Below are positions 17,094 through 25,635 of a stretch of DNA of 64,000 nt, piece after piece. Location: assembly GCF_025947305.1 (NCBI RefSeq), contig NZ_CP110009.1, positions 2,397,501 to 2,461,500 of the forward strand. Reading direction: 5' to 3'. Every line of letters starts with the position of its first letter. The stretch's first letter is position 1. A program made the position numbers and the translations under genes. This DNA is from Flavobacterium sp. N3904 (GTDB taxonomy: Bacteria; Bacteroidota; Bacteroidia; Flavobacteriales; Flavobacteriaceae). A model generated the notes under the pieces. That model worked only from the letters and a program-made list of their open reading frames with translations, did not search any database and was not told the DNA's origin.

Positions 17094-18674
17094 GTGCTAC
17101 TAATTTTAATACATAATGCCACAATTATTACTATGGATGAGGCTTTCGCCATTGCTGATTCCATAGTAATTAATGATTTAGGCAAGATTGAAGCGATTGG
17201 TACTGTAACCGAACTTCGAAATCAATTTGGTTCTTTTGAGAAAGAAATTGATTTTCAAGAGAAAACTATAGTTCCAGGACTCAACGACGCGCATATTCAT
17301 GTTTGGAAAATTGGACATCTTCGCACCTATATGTTGGATGTTCGTGGCGTAAAATCGATAGTAGAATTCAAACAAAAGCTTAAAGATTTTGCTGCCAAAA
17401 ATCCAAACTCGGAGTGGATTATGGCTCGCGGAATCAATGAAATGGTACTCGAAGAAAAGCGTTTACCTACCAAAGAAGATTTGGATGAAATCATTTTAGA
17501 CCGACCTGTTTTTGTCATAAGAACTTGTGCCCATATTGGTATTGCCAATTCCAAAGCGATTGAAATTTCGGGAGTTAGTGAAGCTACCGAAGTGCCTTTT
17601 GGAGGTGAAATTCGCAAGAATCAAGACGGCAGTTTGCAGGGAATTTTTACCGAAAGAGCTTTGGGTTTAATAATGAATAAGATTCCTCCTTTTACTTTCG
17701 AGGAATATAAAAATATGATTCTTGAAGCGCATGATTATTTGTTAAGTCTAGGAATCACTAGTGCTACAGATCCTGCGGCCAACGAAGAATTGCTTGCGGC
17801 CTATATTCAATTGGATCAAGAAGGTTTACTCAAAGTGAGAATGAACGTTTTTCCACTTCGAATTCCAGACGGTAGTGACGAAATTCAGGTGTTGCCGGAA
17901 CAATATGAATCGGAATTTTTGCAAATAAAAACCGTGAAGTTCTTTTCGGATGGAGGGTTGAGTTCGGCTACGGCGGCATTGAATGTTCCTTATAAAAACA
18001 CCGATGGCTACAAAGGAGTGTTGCGATTGGATTATGATAAATTTTATGCCACAGCCAAAGAAGCGGTGGATAAAGGTTTCTCGGTAGCGACGCATGCCAT
18101 TGGTCATCAAGCAGTCGATTTGACTTTGAAAGTGTATAGTGATTTGTTCAAGATCGATCCTACTTTAAGACACAGAATCGAACATGTTGGGTTTTTATCA
18201 CAAGAAAATATAAATGATTTCAAACGAATGAATATGACTGCTGCGATGCAACCCGTATTTATTTATGAACTGGCCAATAATTTCAAAAGCACTTTGCCAG
18301 ATGAATTATTAGATGTCGTTTATCCGTGCAAAACGGTTTTAGATAATGGAATCAATTTGGCTTTATCAACAGATGGACCAGTAGTGAAAGAAATTAATCC
18401 TTGGGTAAATATTGAAACGGCGATTACCCGAAAAGCAGCTGATGGTTCTATTATTGGCGAAAGCCAAAAAATTACTTTGCAACAAGCATTGTATGCATAT
18501 ACACAAGGAAGTGCTGTTGCCGATAATCTCGAAAATATAAAAGGAAATTTGACTGTTGGGAAATATGCCGATTTTATCGTTTTAAATCAAAATCCTTTTG
18601 AATTGAATACAGTTGCTACTGTAGAATCTATTGAGACTTGGGTTGCTGGTATACGCAAATATAAAAAGTATTAG
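17094..18674 (+). CDS. Metal-dependent amidohydrolase (YtcJ-like)
   Basis: The 526-residue product, read from a GTG start, begins with a small beta domain (HNATIITMDEAFAIADSIVI). The amidohydrolase barrel starts with the metal-binding HxH in NDAHIHV (His67, His69). Later ligands are seen in THAIGHQAVD and HRIEHVGF and the final Asp in LSTDGPV; the C-terminus GKYADFIVLNQNPFEL closes the small domain. Length and pattern match the YtcJ/NfdA subgroup, which hydrolyses C-N bonds of N-acyl or N-formyl compounds, but precise substrates of this group are poorly known. Between an aminotransferase and an Lrp-type regulator next to GNAT genes, removal of an N-acyl group from an intermediate is an attractive possibility (inference). 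Confidence 0.87.
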   Translation: MLLILIHNATIITMDEAFAIADSIVINDLGKIEAIGTVTELRNQFGSFEKEIDFQEKTIVPGLNDAHIHVWKIGHLRTYMLDVRGVKSIVEFKQKLKDFAAKNPNSEWIMARGINEMVLEEKRLPTKEDLDEIILDRPVFVIRTCAHIGIANSKAIEISGVSEATEVPFGGEIRKNQDGSLQGIFTERALGLIMNKIPPFTFEEYKNMILEAHDYLLSLGITSATDPAANEELLAAYIQLDQEGLLKVRMNVFPLRIPDGSDEIQVLPEQYESEFLQIKTVKFFSDGGLSSATAALNVPYKNTDGYKGVLRLDYDKFYATAKEAVDKGFSVATHAIGHQAVDLTLKVYSDLFKIDPTLRHRIEHVGFLSQENINDFKRMNMTAAMQPVFIYELANNFKSTLPDELLDVVYPCKTVLDNGINLALSTDGPVVKEINPWVNIETAITRKAADGSIIGESQKITLQQALYAYTQGSAVADNLENIKGNLTVGKYADFIVLNQNPFELNTVATVESIETWVAGIRKYKKY

Positions 18675-18726
18675 GTTGATTCGAAAATAAAACCAAAAAA
18701 TCGTTTTTTATTGCAAATAAATTAAT

Positions 18727-18734
18727 TACTTTTG
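18727..18734 (+). promoter_or_regulatory. -7 promoter element of the Lrp-type regulator gene
   Basis: TACTTTTG matches TAnnTTTG exactly, 35 bp before the ATG at 18769. The nearest TTG (18711-18713) is only 13 bp upstream, shorter than usual, so the -33 part is uncertain. It marks a likely new transcription unit inside the amine cluster. Confidence 0.5.
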
Positions 18735-18768
18735 ATTTATTATAAAATATTTACAAAATCAATTAAAG

Positions 18769-19254
18769 ATGAGTGTATTAGACGATGAATTAGATTTCCA
18801 AATTTTGACATTATTGCAAAAAGACGGTAGGATGTCATTTACTGAAATTTCAAAAGAGATAAATGTTGCAGTAAGTACTATAAGGCACCGTTTTATCAAT
18901 TTGGTTGAAGATGGAACTTTGAAAATAATAGGAAGGATTGATCCAAATAAAATTGGGTTCAATGCTTATGCCAGTATTTTGATTTCGGTCAAACCAAAAA
19001 CGTTCATGAACTCAATTTTTGAAGAGTTGACTAAATTGCCAGAGGTGAGTTTTTTGGCATCAGTATCGGGTGATTTTGATATAGAAGCGAATGTAATGTG
19101 CCGGGATATGGAACATTTGAATGAGTTAATTGGAGATAAAATACATGTTTTGGAAGGTGTTTTTGATACCAAAACCAATATGTATATGAAGATTTATAAA
19201 ATAGCGCAACCCGATTTGGAGTTGGCAAAATTATCAAGCAAACAAAATGAATAA
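18769..19254 (+). CDS. Lrp/AsnC-family transcriptional regulator
   Basis: The 161-residue product has an N-terminal winged helix-turn-helix (LDFQILTLLQKDGRMSFTEI through VAVSTIRHRF, about residues 7-45). A C-terminal RAM ligand-binding domain (about 70-145; FLASVSGDFDIEANVMCRDMEHL) includes the typical GDFD turn. Members form octamers that bind amino acids or related small molecules and bend DNA near the genes they control. The stop overlaps the start of the next aminotransferase by 8 bp, so the two are translationally coupled. It is the only regulator in the amine region and is the best candidate to sense GABA, beta-alanine or another intermediate. An exact TAnnTTTG box precedes it. Confidence 0.94.
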   Translation: MSVLDDELDFQILTLLQKDGRMSFTEISKEINVAVSTIRHRFINLVEDGTLKIIGRIDPNKIGFNAYASILISVKPKTFMNSIFEELTKLPEVSFLASVSGDFDIEANVMCRDMEHLNELIGDKIHVLEGVFDTKTNMYMKIYKIAQPDLELAKLSSKQNE

Positions 19255-20548
19255 TACAGATAGATTATACGAAAGAAGAAAGAAAAGTGTTCCAAACGCT
19301 TTGGGGATTTTTAATCCTTCCAGTATTCAATCGGCCAAAGGCGCCATAATCATTGATGCCGATGGTAGAGAACTGATTGATTTTGCTGGTGGAATTGGTG
19401 TAAATAATGTAGGACATGGTGTTCCTGAAATTATTGAAGCCATTCAAAAACAAGCCGAAAAATTTATTCATGCTTCATTCAATGTTTCGGTGTATGATCA
19501 ATATTTGGATTTGACTGAAAAATTATGTGAAATATTACCTCATGGCGAATCTACAAAAGCGATGCTTACTTTATCAGGTGCTGAATCTGTAGAAAATGCT
19601 ATTAAAATTGCTCGTGCGGTAACCGGAAAATCGGGAGTTATCTGTTATGATGGTTCTTTTCATGGTCGTACCATGATGGCGATGACTTTGACATCCAATG
19701 TGAAATACAAAGAAGGAGCTGGACCTTACGCACCCGAAGTATATCGTTTGGAATATCCATATTACAAACCGAGCATGATCGGCAGAATGACTCAAGATGA
19801 GTTTGATGATCTAATGATTATGAAGTTGCATAAAACTTTTTCGTCAACCGTTTCTATTAGTCAGACCGCTGCGATTATTTTGGAATTGGTGCAGGGAGAG
19901 GGCGGTTTTACGGTAGCTTCCAAAAAATACGTTCAATATTTACGCAAATTCTGTACCGAAAATAATATCTGTCTGATTTTTGATGAGGTGCAATCCGGCT
20001 TTGGTCGTACCGGAAAATGGGCGGCTTACGAGCATTATGATGTAACACCAGATTTGTCTACTTGGGCAAAATCTATGGGTGGCGGAATGCCGATTGGTGC
20101 TGTAATTGGGAGACAAGAAATTATGGATGCCATAAAACCAGGACTTATTGGAGGAACTTATTTAGGAGGCCCGTTGAGTTGTGTGGCTTCATTGGCAAGC
20201 ATCAATTACATGCAAAAAAATGACATCAATGCTGCTGGCAAAAAAGTCGGTAAAATTGTTCATGATAAATTCAAACACATACAATCTTTATATCCGGAAA
20301 CGATTACTGATGTACGTGGATTGGGAGCAATGTTGGCTATCGAATTCACCAATCCAAAAACCGGAATTCCAGATGGTGTGGCCACAAAAGCAATTGTAGA
20401 TAAATGTTTGGCCAATGGATTGATTGTGATTACATCAGGAACTTACGGAAATTGTATTAGAATTTTGAGCCCGTTGTTTATTGAAGATGAAGTGTTGCAT
20501 AAAGGCTTAATAATTTTGGAAGAAGCGATAGAAGAGGTTTTATCTTAA
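19247..20548 (+). CDS. Class-III aminotransferase, second GabT-like enzyme
   Basis: The 433-residue product has IDADGRELIDFAGGIGVNNVGHG (36-58), LSGAESVENAIKIA (109-122), DGSFHGRTM (135-143), FDEVQSGFGRTGKW (245-258) with Asp246, and Schiff-base Lys275 in WAKSMGGGMP. It is similar to the 15667 enzyme but clearly distinct: ALGIFNPSS replaces the long N-terminal arm, and the Lys context differs (WAKSMGGG against MAKSIGSG). It overlaps the lrp-type gene by 8 bp and lies 62 bp before an aldehyde dehydrogenase. Likely substrates are GABA, putrescine or cadaverine-derived amino acids; which of the two paralogues is the GABA enzyme cannot be told from sequence alone. Confidence 0.9.
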   Translation: MNNTDRLYERRKKSVPNALGIFNPSSIQSAKGAIIIDADGRELIDFAGGIGVNNVGHGVPEIIEAIQKQAEKFIHASFNVSVYDQYLDLTEKLCEILPHGESTKAMLTLSGAESVENAIKIARAVTGKSGVICYDGSFHGRTMMAMTLTSNVKYKEGAGPYAPEVYRLEYPYYKPSMIGRMTQDEFDDLMIMKLHKTFSSTVSISQTAAIILELVQGEGGFTVASKKYVQYLRKFCTENNICLIFDEVQSGFGRTGKWAAYEHYDVTPDLSTWAKSMGGGMPIGAVIGRQEIMDAIKPGLIGGTYLGGPLSCVASLASINYMQKNDINAAGKKVGKIVHDKFKHIQSLYPETITDVRGLGAMLAIEFTNPKTGIPDGVATKAIVDKCLANGLIVITSGTYGNCIRILSPLFIEDEVLHKGLIILEEAIEEVLS

Positions 20549-20610
20549 ATCGGATTTATCTAAAAAAAGCAAATTAATTTAAAATATCCCCCATTTTGGG
20601 GTCAAAGGCT

Positions 20611-22032
20611 ATGAGAAAGCAATATATAAATGGAGAATGGTGCGACGCAATAGATGGCGCAAAATGGGATTTGCAAAGTCCATCGACGGAAGAAATATTG
20701 GACAAAGTTCCTTTCGGAAATTCGGCCGATTGCAAATTAGCCATTGATGCAGCAGATAAAGCTTTCAAAGGATGGAAAAATACAACTCCTTATTTTAGAG
20801 CCGAGTTTCTAAAAAAAGCGGCCAACTATATGAGGGAAAATGTGGAGGCTTTCGCAAAAGAAACCGCTTTAGAAACGGGAAAACCAATGTTGGAGGCAAG
20901 GGGAGAATGGCAAGTTTCTGCCAATCTTTTCGAATGGTATGCTGAAGAAGGAAAACGCAGTTATGGAAGGGTAATTCCTTCGAGTAGAATCGACAAACGT
21001 TCGATGGTTATTTATCAGCCCTTGGGTGTCGTTGGTGTGATTACAGCTTGGAATTTCCCGGCTTATAATCCGGCAAGAGCAGTAGGAGCTGCATTGGCTG
21101 CGGGTTGTACTGTTGTAATGCGAGGTTCCGAGTTTACACCATTGTCGAGTTTTAATATGGCAAAAGCCCTGCATGAAGCAGGAATTCCGAAAGGAGTTTT
21201 TAATTTAATCAATACCGAACCAGTTTCTACAGGAACGGAAATGATTGAAAATCCTTTGTTGAAAAAAATAAGTTTTACTGGAAGTACTCGTGTTGGAAAA
21301 ATATTAATGGATGGTGCTTCAAAAACATCAACAAAATTGTCATTAGAATTGGGTGGAAATGCTCCTGTTATAATTGATAAAGATGTTGATGTAGTATCGA
21401 TTGCACATCAGGCTTTGGTTGCCAAATTAAGAAATTGTGGACAAGTTTGCGTAGCACCACAGCGTTTTTATGTGCATTCGAGTATTTTTAATGAGTTTAT
21501 TTCAGTAGTAAAAGAGGATATTTCGAAACTAAAAACAGGAATCAATAGTGGAGATATTGATTTTGTTGGACCACTGATTAATAAAACGCAACAAAACCAT
21601 TCATTGGCTATGCTCGAAAAAGCAAAAAGCGAAGGAGCAGTTGTTCATATTGGTGGAGAAAAATCAGAGAAAGGTTTTTTTGTGCATCCTGCCTTAATTG
21701 AAGCAAGACAATCACAATCATTTATCAAAACGGAAGTATTTGGACCGTTAATGATTGTAATTCCTTTTGATACTCAAGACGAAGTTATCGAATGGGCAAA
21801 CGATACGGAATATGGTTTGGCATCTTATGTCTTTACCAATCACATTAAAAATGCAAATATTTATGCCGAAAATCTGGAATTCGGGATGGTAGGTATCAAC
21901 GAATGGGCGGCACACGGAACAGAATTGCCTTTTGTTGGAATAAAAAGCAGTGGAATGGGTCACGAATCAGGATCAGAAGGATTGAAAGAATATTTGGAAA
22001 TGAAATTGATTAGCTACGGAAATATGTGCTAA
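20611..22032 (+). CDS. NAD(P)-dependent aldehyde dehydrogenase
   Basis: I start at the ATG at 20611 (MRKQYINGEW, 473 residues); the frame also contains a TTG at 20596, but that lies within a small GC hairpin (ccccattttgggg, 20589-20601). Full ALDH motifs are present: ITAWNFPAYNPAR, FTGSTRVGK, general base Glu246 in LSLELGGNAP and catalytic Cys280 in CGQVCVAPQRF; the C-terminus has a GIKSSGMGHESG loop. Family-wide features fit succinate-semialdehyde or other omega-substituted aldehyde oxidation. It sits between an aminotransferase (62 bp) and a GNAT (37 bp). The product of the aminotransferase, a semialdehyde, is therefore the likely substrate. The upstream hairpin 10 bp from the ATG could affect translation. 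Confidence 0.92.
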   Translation: MRKQYINGEWCDAIDGAKWDLQSPSTEEILDKVPFGNSADCKLAIDAADKAFKGWKNTTPYFRAEFLKKAANYMRENVEAFAKETALETGKPMLEARGEWQVSANLFEWYAEEGKRSYGRVIPSSRIDKRSMVIYQPLGVVGVITAWNFPAYNPARAVGAALAAGCTVVMRGSEFTPLSSFNMAKALHEAGIPKGVFNLINTEPVSTGTEMIENPLLKKISFTGSTRVGKILMDGASKTSTKLSLELGGNAPVIIDKDVDVVSIAHQALVAKLRNCGQVCVAPQRFYVHSSIFNEFISVVKEDISKLKTGINSGDIDFVGPLINKTQQNHSLAMLEKAKSEGAVVHIGGEKSEKGFFVHPALIEARQSQSFIKTEVFGPLMIVIPFDTQDEVIEWANDTEYGLASYVFTNHIKNANIYAENLEFGMVGINEWAAHGTELPFVGIKSSGMGHESGSEGLKEYLEMKLISYGNMC

Positions 22033-22069
22033 ATTATAAAAAGACCACAATCAAAAATGCCATCAAATT

Positions 22070-22720
22070 ATGAAAAAAGAGATTTTAGGCAAATATATTT
22101 TGCAAACGCCTTTGCCGGAACATGCAAAACAACAAGCCGAATTGCAGGAAATTGTATTTCCAACATTATCAGCTGAAGAATTAATTACAGAAGAAAAATA
22201 CAAAAGACATTTGGAGATTTTTCCCGAAGGGCAGTTTATAGTTTTGGATGGGGATAGAGTGATTGCTTCCTGTACGACTTTGCTTCAAAATTACCATAAA
22301 GGGCATCATACTTTTTTGGAAATTTCGGATGATTTATGGCTGGGAACCCACGATCCAAAAGCAGAATGGATTTACGGACTGGACGTTTCAGTTCATCCCG
22401 ATTATCAAGGAAAAGGAATTGGTAGAGAAATTTACAATGCACGTCAGGATGTAGCCAGACAATTGGGTTGTTTGGGACAAATGACTGCTGGAATGCCAAT
22501 TGGATATGATAAAGTTAAAGAGCAAATGACCATTGCAGAATATTGCGATAAGTTGATAAAAGGAGAAATTATAGATCCAACAGTTACGGCTCAAACCAAA
22601 TGCGGATTCATTCTTGTTGAACCTTTATTCGATTATTTAGACGATCCAAGAAGTGGTAATTGCTCCGTTTTAATGTATTGGCCATTAGACCCAAATACAA
22701 AATTAAGTGAACATCATTAA
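22070..22720 (+). CDS. GNAT acetyltransferase of the YhcX N-domain type, paralogue 3
   Basis: The 216-residue protein is a more distant relative of the two GNATs at 14278 and 14980. It shares LEIFPEGQF (about residues 48-56), YGLDVSVHPDYQGKGIGREIYNAR (about 103-126; Q-x-x-G-x-G acetyl-CoA motif), GMPIGYDKVKEQMTIAEYCD and DPTVTAQTKCGF. Its SDDLWLGTHDPKAEWIYG segment resembles the THDP segment that I recall from YhcX-type N-domains even more closely than its two paralogues do. It is the last gene before the polyamine transporter block, 118 bp upstream of potD. No hydrolase domain is fused. The acceptor is unknown, but the placement suggests an imported polyamine or its derivative. Confidence 0.85.
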   Translation: MKKEILGKYILQTPLPEHAKQQAELQEIVFPTLSAEELITEEKYKRHLEIFPEGQFIVLDGDRVIASCTTLLQNYHKGHHTFLEISDDLWLGTHDPKAEWIYGLDVSVHPDYQGKGIGREIYNARQDVARQLGCLGQMTAGMPIGYDKVKEQMTIAEYCDKLIKGEIIDPTVTAQTKCGFILVEPLFDYLDDPRSGNCSVLMYWPLDPNTKLSEHH

Positions 22721-22838
22721 TCAAAAAGTGTTCAGTTTTTAATGAACAGAAAAAAGAGAATTTAATGATATAGTACAGTTTTAAACTAAACTTACAAACC
22801 TTCTAAACTATTATAACCAACCAAAAAAACCAAACCAA

Positions 22839-23936
22839 ATGAAAAAAATAGCATTATCGTTACTAGTACTAGCCGGCTTATTCTCAAGCTGTGGTAAAAA
22901 AGCTGAAGAAGCAAAGACAGGAACAGTTGATTTGGAAGCATTAAAAGGCTCTACTTTAAACATTCTCGCTTGGGAAGGGTATGCAGACGCTTCATTTACC
23001 AAAGAATTTGAGGAAAAATATGGAGTAACCGTAAAAGGAACCTATTTTGGATCTTCGGATGAGTTGGTTTCAAAATTACAAAGTGGTGGTGGTGCTAGCT
23101 ATGATGTTATTACACCTTCGTCTGATGTGGCGGGATATATTGTTTCTTCTGGTTTAGTTGAAGCGATTGAGACCGATCAAATCAAAGCTTGGGATTCGCT
23201 TTCTCCAACACTTTTGGCAATGAAGGACGTTCAAAAAGACGGAAAATTTTATGGTATGCCTTTTACTTGGGGGCCAGACTATTTAATTTATAATGCTGAT
23301 GTAATCAAGGAAACTCCGACTTCGTGGAGCCTTTTTAATGATCCAAAATACAAAGGTAAAATTGCTTTGTATGATGATATTTCTTCTATTTATTTAGTGG
23401 CACAAATGCTAGGTTTTGATAAAACAGATCCAAATGCTTTATATAATATGAGCGAAAATCAATTATTGGCCTGTAAAGCAAAATTGGTAGAAATGAAACC
23501 TCAAATCCGAAAATTTTGGGCTTCGGCAGGAGAATTGGATAATTTATTCAAAAACAAAGAAATTGTAGCTGCTGTGGGATGGCCTCTTACTCCCGCTAAT
23601 TTGAATAAACAGGGAATGAACATCAAAGCCGTGATTCCTAAAGAAGGAGCAACGGGATGGATTGACCGTTTGATGATTGTAAAGGATGCCAAAAACAAGC
23701 AATTGGCACAACTTTGGTTGGATTATGTTTCCCAACCAAAAGTAATGGCTCAAGTGGCAGAATTTACGCAGTACTACGTAGCAAACCCAGCTGCAAATGC
23801 ACTATTATCTCCAGAAACTCAAAAATTAATGGATGTGGCAAGTATGGATGCAATGTTCAAAACGTTGAATTTTTGGCAACCCGTAAAAGAGAGAAAACGA
23901 TACAATGAAATTTGGAATGAGGTAAAAAACCAATAG
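22839..23936 (+). CDS. potD: Spermidine/putrescine ABC transporter substrate-binding lipoprotein
   Basis: The 365-residue product has a lipoprotein signal (LFSSC, Cys18). A PotD-type periplasmic binding fold follows: LNILAWEGYADASFTKEFEEKYG (about 43-65), YDVITPSSDVAGYIVSSGLVE, MPFTWGPDYLIYN and a C-terminal FWQPVKERKRYNEIWNEVK. Aromatic and acidic residues in these stretches line the polyamine site in PotD/PotF. It carries spermidine, putrescine or a related polyamine to the PotBC permease. The permease genes follow after 75 bp, with a stem-loop in the gap that may lower their expression relative to the binding protein. The lipid anchor instead of a free periplasmic form is unusual in E. coli terms but common in Bacteroidetes. 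Confidence 0.92.
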   Translation: MKKIALSLLVLAGLFSSCGKKAEEAKTGTVDLEALKGSTLNILAWEGYADASFTKEFEEKYGVTVKGTYFGSSDELVSKLQSGGGASYDVITPSSDVAGYIVSSGLVEAIETDQIKAWDSLSPTLLAMKDVQKDGKFYGMPFTWGPDYLIYNADVIKETPTSWSLFNDPKYKGKIALYDDISSIYLVAQMLGFDKTDPNALYNMSENQLLACKAKLVEMKPQIRKFWASAGELDNLFKNKEIVAAVGWPLTPANLNKQGMNIKAVIPKEGATGWIDRLMIVKDAKNKQLAQLWLDYVSQPKVMAQVAEFTQYYVANPAANALLSPETQKLMDVASMDAMFKTLNFWQPVKERKRYNEIWNEVKNQ

Positions 23937-23956
23937 TTTTATTGAGCTTGATATAT

Positions 23957-23992
23957 CCTGACAGTTTTTTTGAATCTGTCAGGTATTGTTTT
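23957..23992 (+). terminator. Stem-loop between potD and potB (partial terminator or mRNA-stability element)
   Basis: The perfect 8 bp stem is cctgacag (23957-23964) with ctgtcagg (23976-23983), with a T-rich loop, followed by tattgttttt. It is located 20 bp after the potD stop and inside a contiguous operon, so it probably attenuates rather than ends transcription. Confidence 0.65.
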
Positions 23993-24011
23993 TAATTCTG
24001 TTTTTTTAACT

Positions 24012-24857
24012 ATGAAGAATATCAATAAATACTTTCTAATTTTTCCATTATTGTTGTGGTTGCTACTATTTTTGGTATTGCCCTATATCTTCATTTTGAC
24101 GCAAAGTGTGCTGTCAACAGATGATTTTGGGAAAGTGGTATACGATTTCAATTTTGATTCTTACATCAAGATTTTTACAAATCCGTTGTATTACGAAACA
24201 TTGATTCGAACTTTTTTTTACGCCATTATTGTGGCTTTGGTTTGCATTCTGTTGAGTTTGCCATTAGCCTATTTTATTGCTTTTAAAGTCACCAAAAACA
24301 AGTCGTTCTATTACACTTTAATTGTGTTGCCTTTTTGGATGTCCTACATTGTGAGAGCCTATGCATGGAAAATTATTCTTGGTGAAAACGGAATTTTCAA
24401 TTCCTCATTAATGAATTTGGGTATAATAGATAAGCCTCTACGCTTTGTGTTGTATTCTGATTTTTCTGTGATTCTGTGTTTGATTTATATCTTTTTGCCT
24501 TTCGTTTGTATACCAATTTATACTTCGTTCGAACAAATTTCAAAATCATTGGTTGAGGCCAGCAAAGATTTAGGAGCCAATTCTTGGGTGACTTTTCGAA
24601 AAGTAATTTTTCCATTGATTCTTCCCGGTGTAATATCTGGAGGGACTTTAGCCTTGGTGCTTACGCTTGGGGACTTCTTGGCAGCATCACTTTTGGGCGG
24701 TCCCAACACATTGTTTATATCGAGTATTGTTCAAAATTTATTTGGAACATCCAATGACAAACCGCTGGGATCAGCAGTTGGAGTAGTTTTGCTCGTATTG
24801 GTTTTTATATTACTAGAATTGTCGTCTCGTTATGAGAAAAAACACGAAACTCAATAA
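24012..24857 (+). CDS. potB: Polyamine ABC transporter permease
   Basis: I start at the ATG at 24012 (MKNINKYFLIFPLL, 281 residues); the frame extends to 23970, but that extension covers the potD-potB hairpin. There are six membrane segments, beginning at residues 8-30. The EAA loop typical of binding-protein-dependent permeases appears as EASKDLGANSWVTFRKVIFPLILPG (about residues 180-204), where PotA docks. It is the PotB-like inner-membrane half of the channel, pairing with PotC, whose gene follows after 2 bp. The family imports spermidine and/or putrescine at the cost of ATP. Confidence 0.92.
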   Translation: MKNINKYFLIFPLLLWLLLFLVLPYIFILTQSVLSTDDFGKVVYDFNFDSYIKIFTNPLYYETLIRTFFYAIIVALVCILLSLPLAYFIAFKVTKNKSFYYTLIVLPFWMSYIVRAYAWKIILGENGIFNSSLMNLGIIDKPLRFVLYSDFSVILCLIYIFLPFVCIPIYTSFEQISKSLVEASKDLGANSWVTFRKVIFPLILPGVISGGTLALVLTLGDFLAASLLGGPNTLFISSIVQNLFGTSNDKPLGSAVGVVLLVLVFILLELSSRYEKKHETQ

Positions 24858-24859
24858 TC

Positions 24860-25633
24860 ATGAAAAATGTAAGAGCATTTATAATTTCCTTTTCAGCCTT
24901 TTCGGTGCTGTGGTTTTTGTATTTCCCAATATTCATTATTATTTGGTTTTCATTCAATAAAGAATCGGTAAGTTCATTTCCAATAGAACATTATTCGTTG
25001 GATTGGTACATAAAATTATTTCACAATCAATCAATGATTAATGCTGTTGAAGTCAGTTTTATAATTGCAATATCAAGTACGCTCGCCGCTTTAATAATTG
25101 GAATACCGTCTGCTTATGCGCTACACAAGTACAATTATTTTGGTAAAAACTTTTTGTTAAAAATCATTTTGCTTCCCATAACGCTTCCTGGAATTGTGAC
25201 GGGAGTTGCCATGTTGAGTCTTTTTCCTTTAATGGGAATTCCATTGTCATTGAAAGCCGTTTTTATTGGTCATACGACTTTCTTAATTGGGATTATGATT
25301 ACACAGATTTTGGCTAGATTCAAGAAATTAGATCCTTATCTGGAAATGGCCGCTTTTGATTTGGGAGCCAGCCCGTTGTCAGCTTTTTTTAGAGTGATTT
25401 TACCCAATATAAAAACAGCCATAATTGGCGCCGTTTTATTATCACTGGTATTATCAATGGATGAAATACCTGTTACTTTTTTCTTGATTTCAAGAGAAAA
25501 CACATTGCCGATAGAAATTTATGGAATGATGCGTCGAGGGATTACACCCGAAGTAAATGCTGTGGCAACTTTGGTATTTTTAATATCGTCAGCGGCCATT
25601 TTTATTTCGTTAAAATTTAATAAAGAGAATTAA
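24860..25633 (+). CDS. potC: Polyamine ABC transporter permease
   Basis: The 257-residue protein has six predicted membrane helices. The EAA motif appears as [30 protein letters not shown] (about 162-191), and [15 protein letters not shown] is a PotC/PotI-like segment. It is the second permease subunit. Its start lies 2 bp after the potB stop and its stop 2 bp before potA, indicating tight translational coupling and 1:1:1 production of the membrane complex. Confidence 0.92.
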   Translation: MKNVRAFIISFSAFSVLWFLYFPIFIIIWFSFNKESVSSFPIEHYSLDWYIKLFHNQSMINAVEVSFIIAISSTLAALIIGIPSAYALHKYNYFGKNFLLKIILLPITLPGIVTGVAMLSLFPLMGIPLSLKAVFIGHTTFLIGIMITQILARFKKLDPYLEMAAFDLGASPLSAFFRVILPNIKTAIIGAVLLSLVLSMDEIPVTFFLISRENTLPIEIYGMMRRGITPEVNAVATLVFLISSAAIFISLKFNKEN

Positions 25634-25635
25634 GC

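Noticed and set aside
20588..20601. Hairpin ccccattttgggg before the aldehyde dehydrogenase as a terminator
   Set aside because: No T tract follows and it is only 10 bp before the ATG; at most a translational effect.
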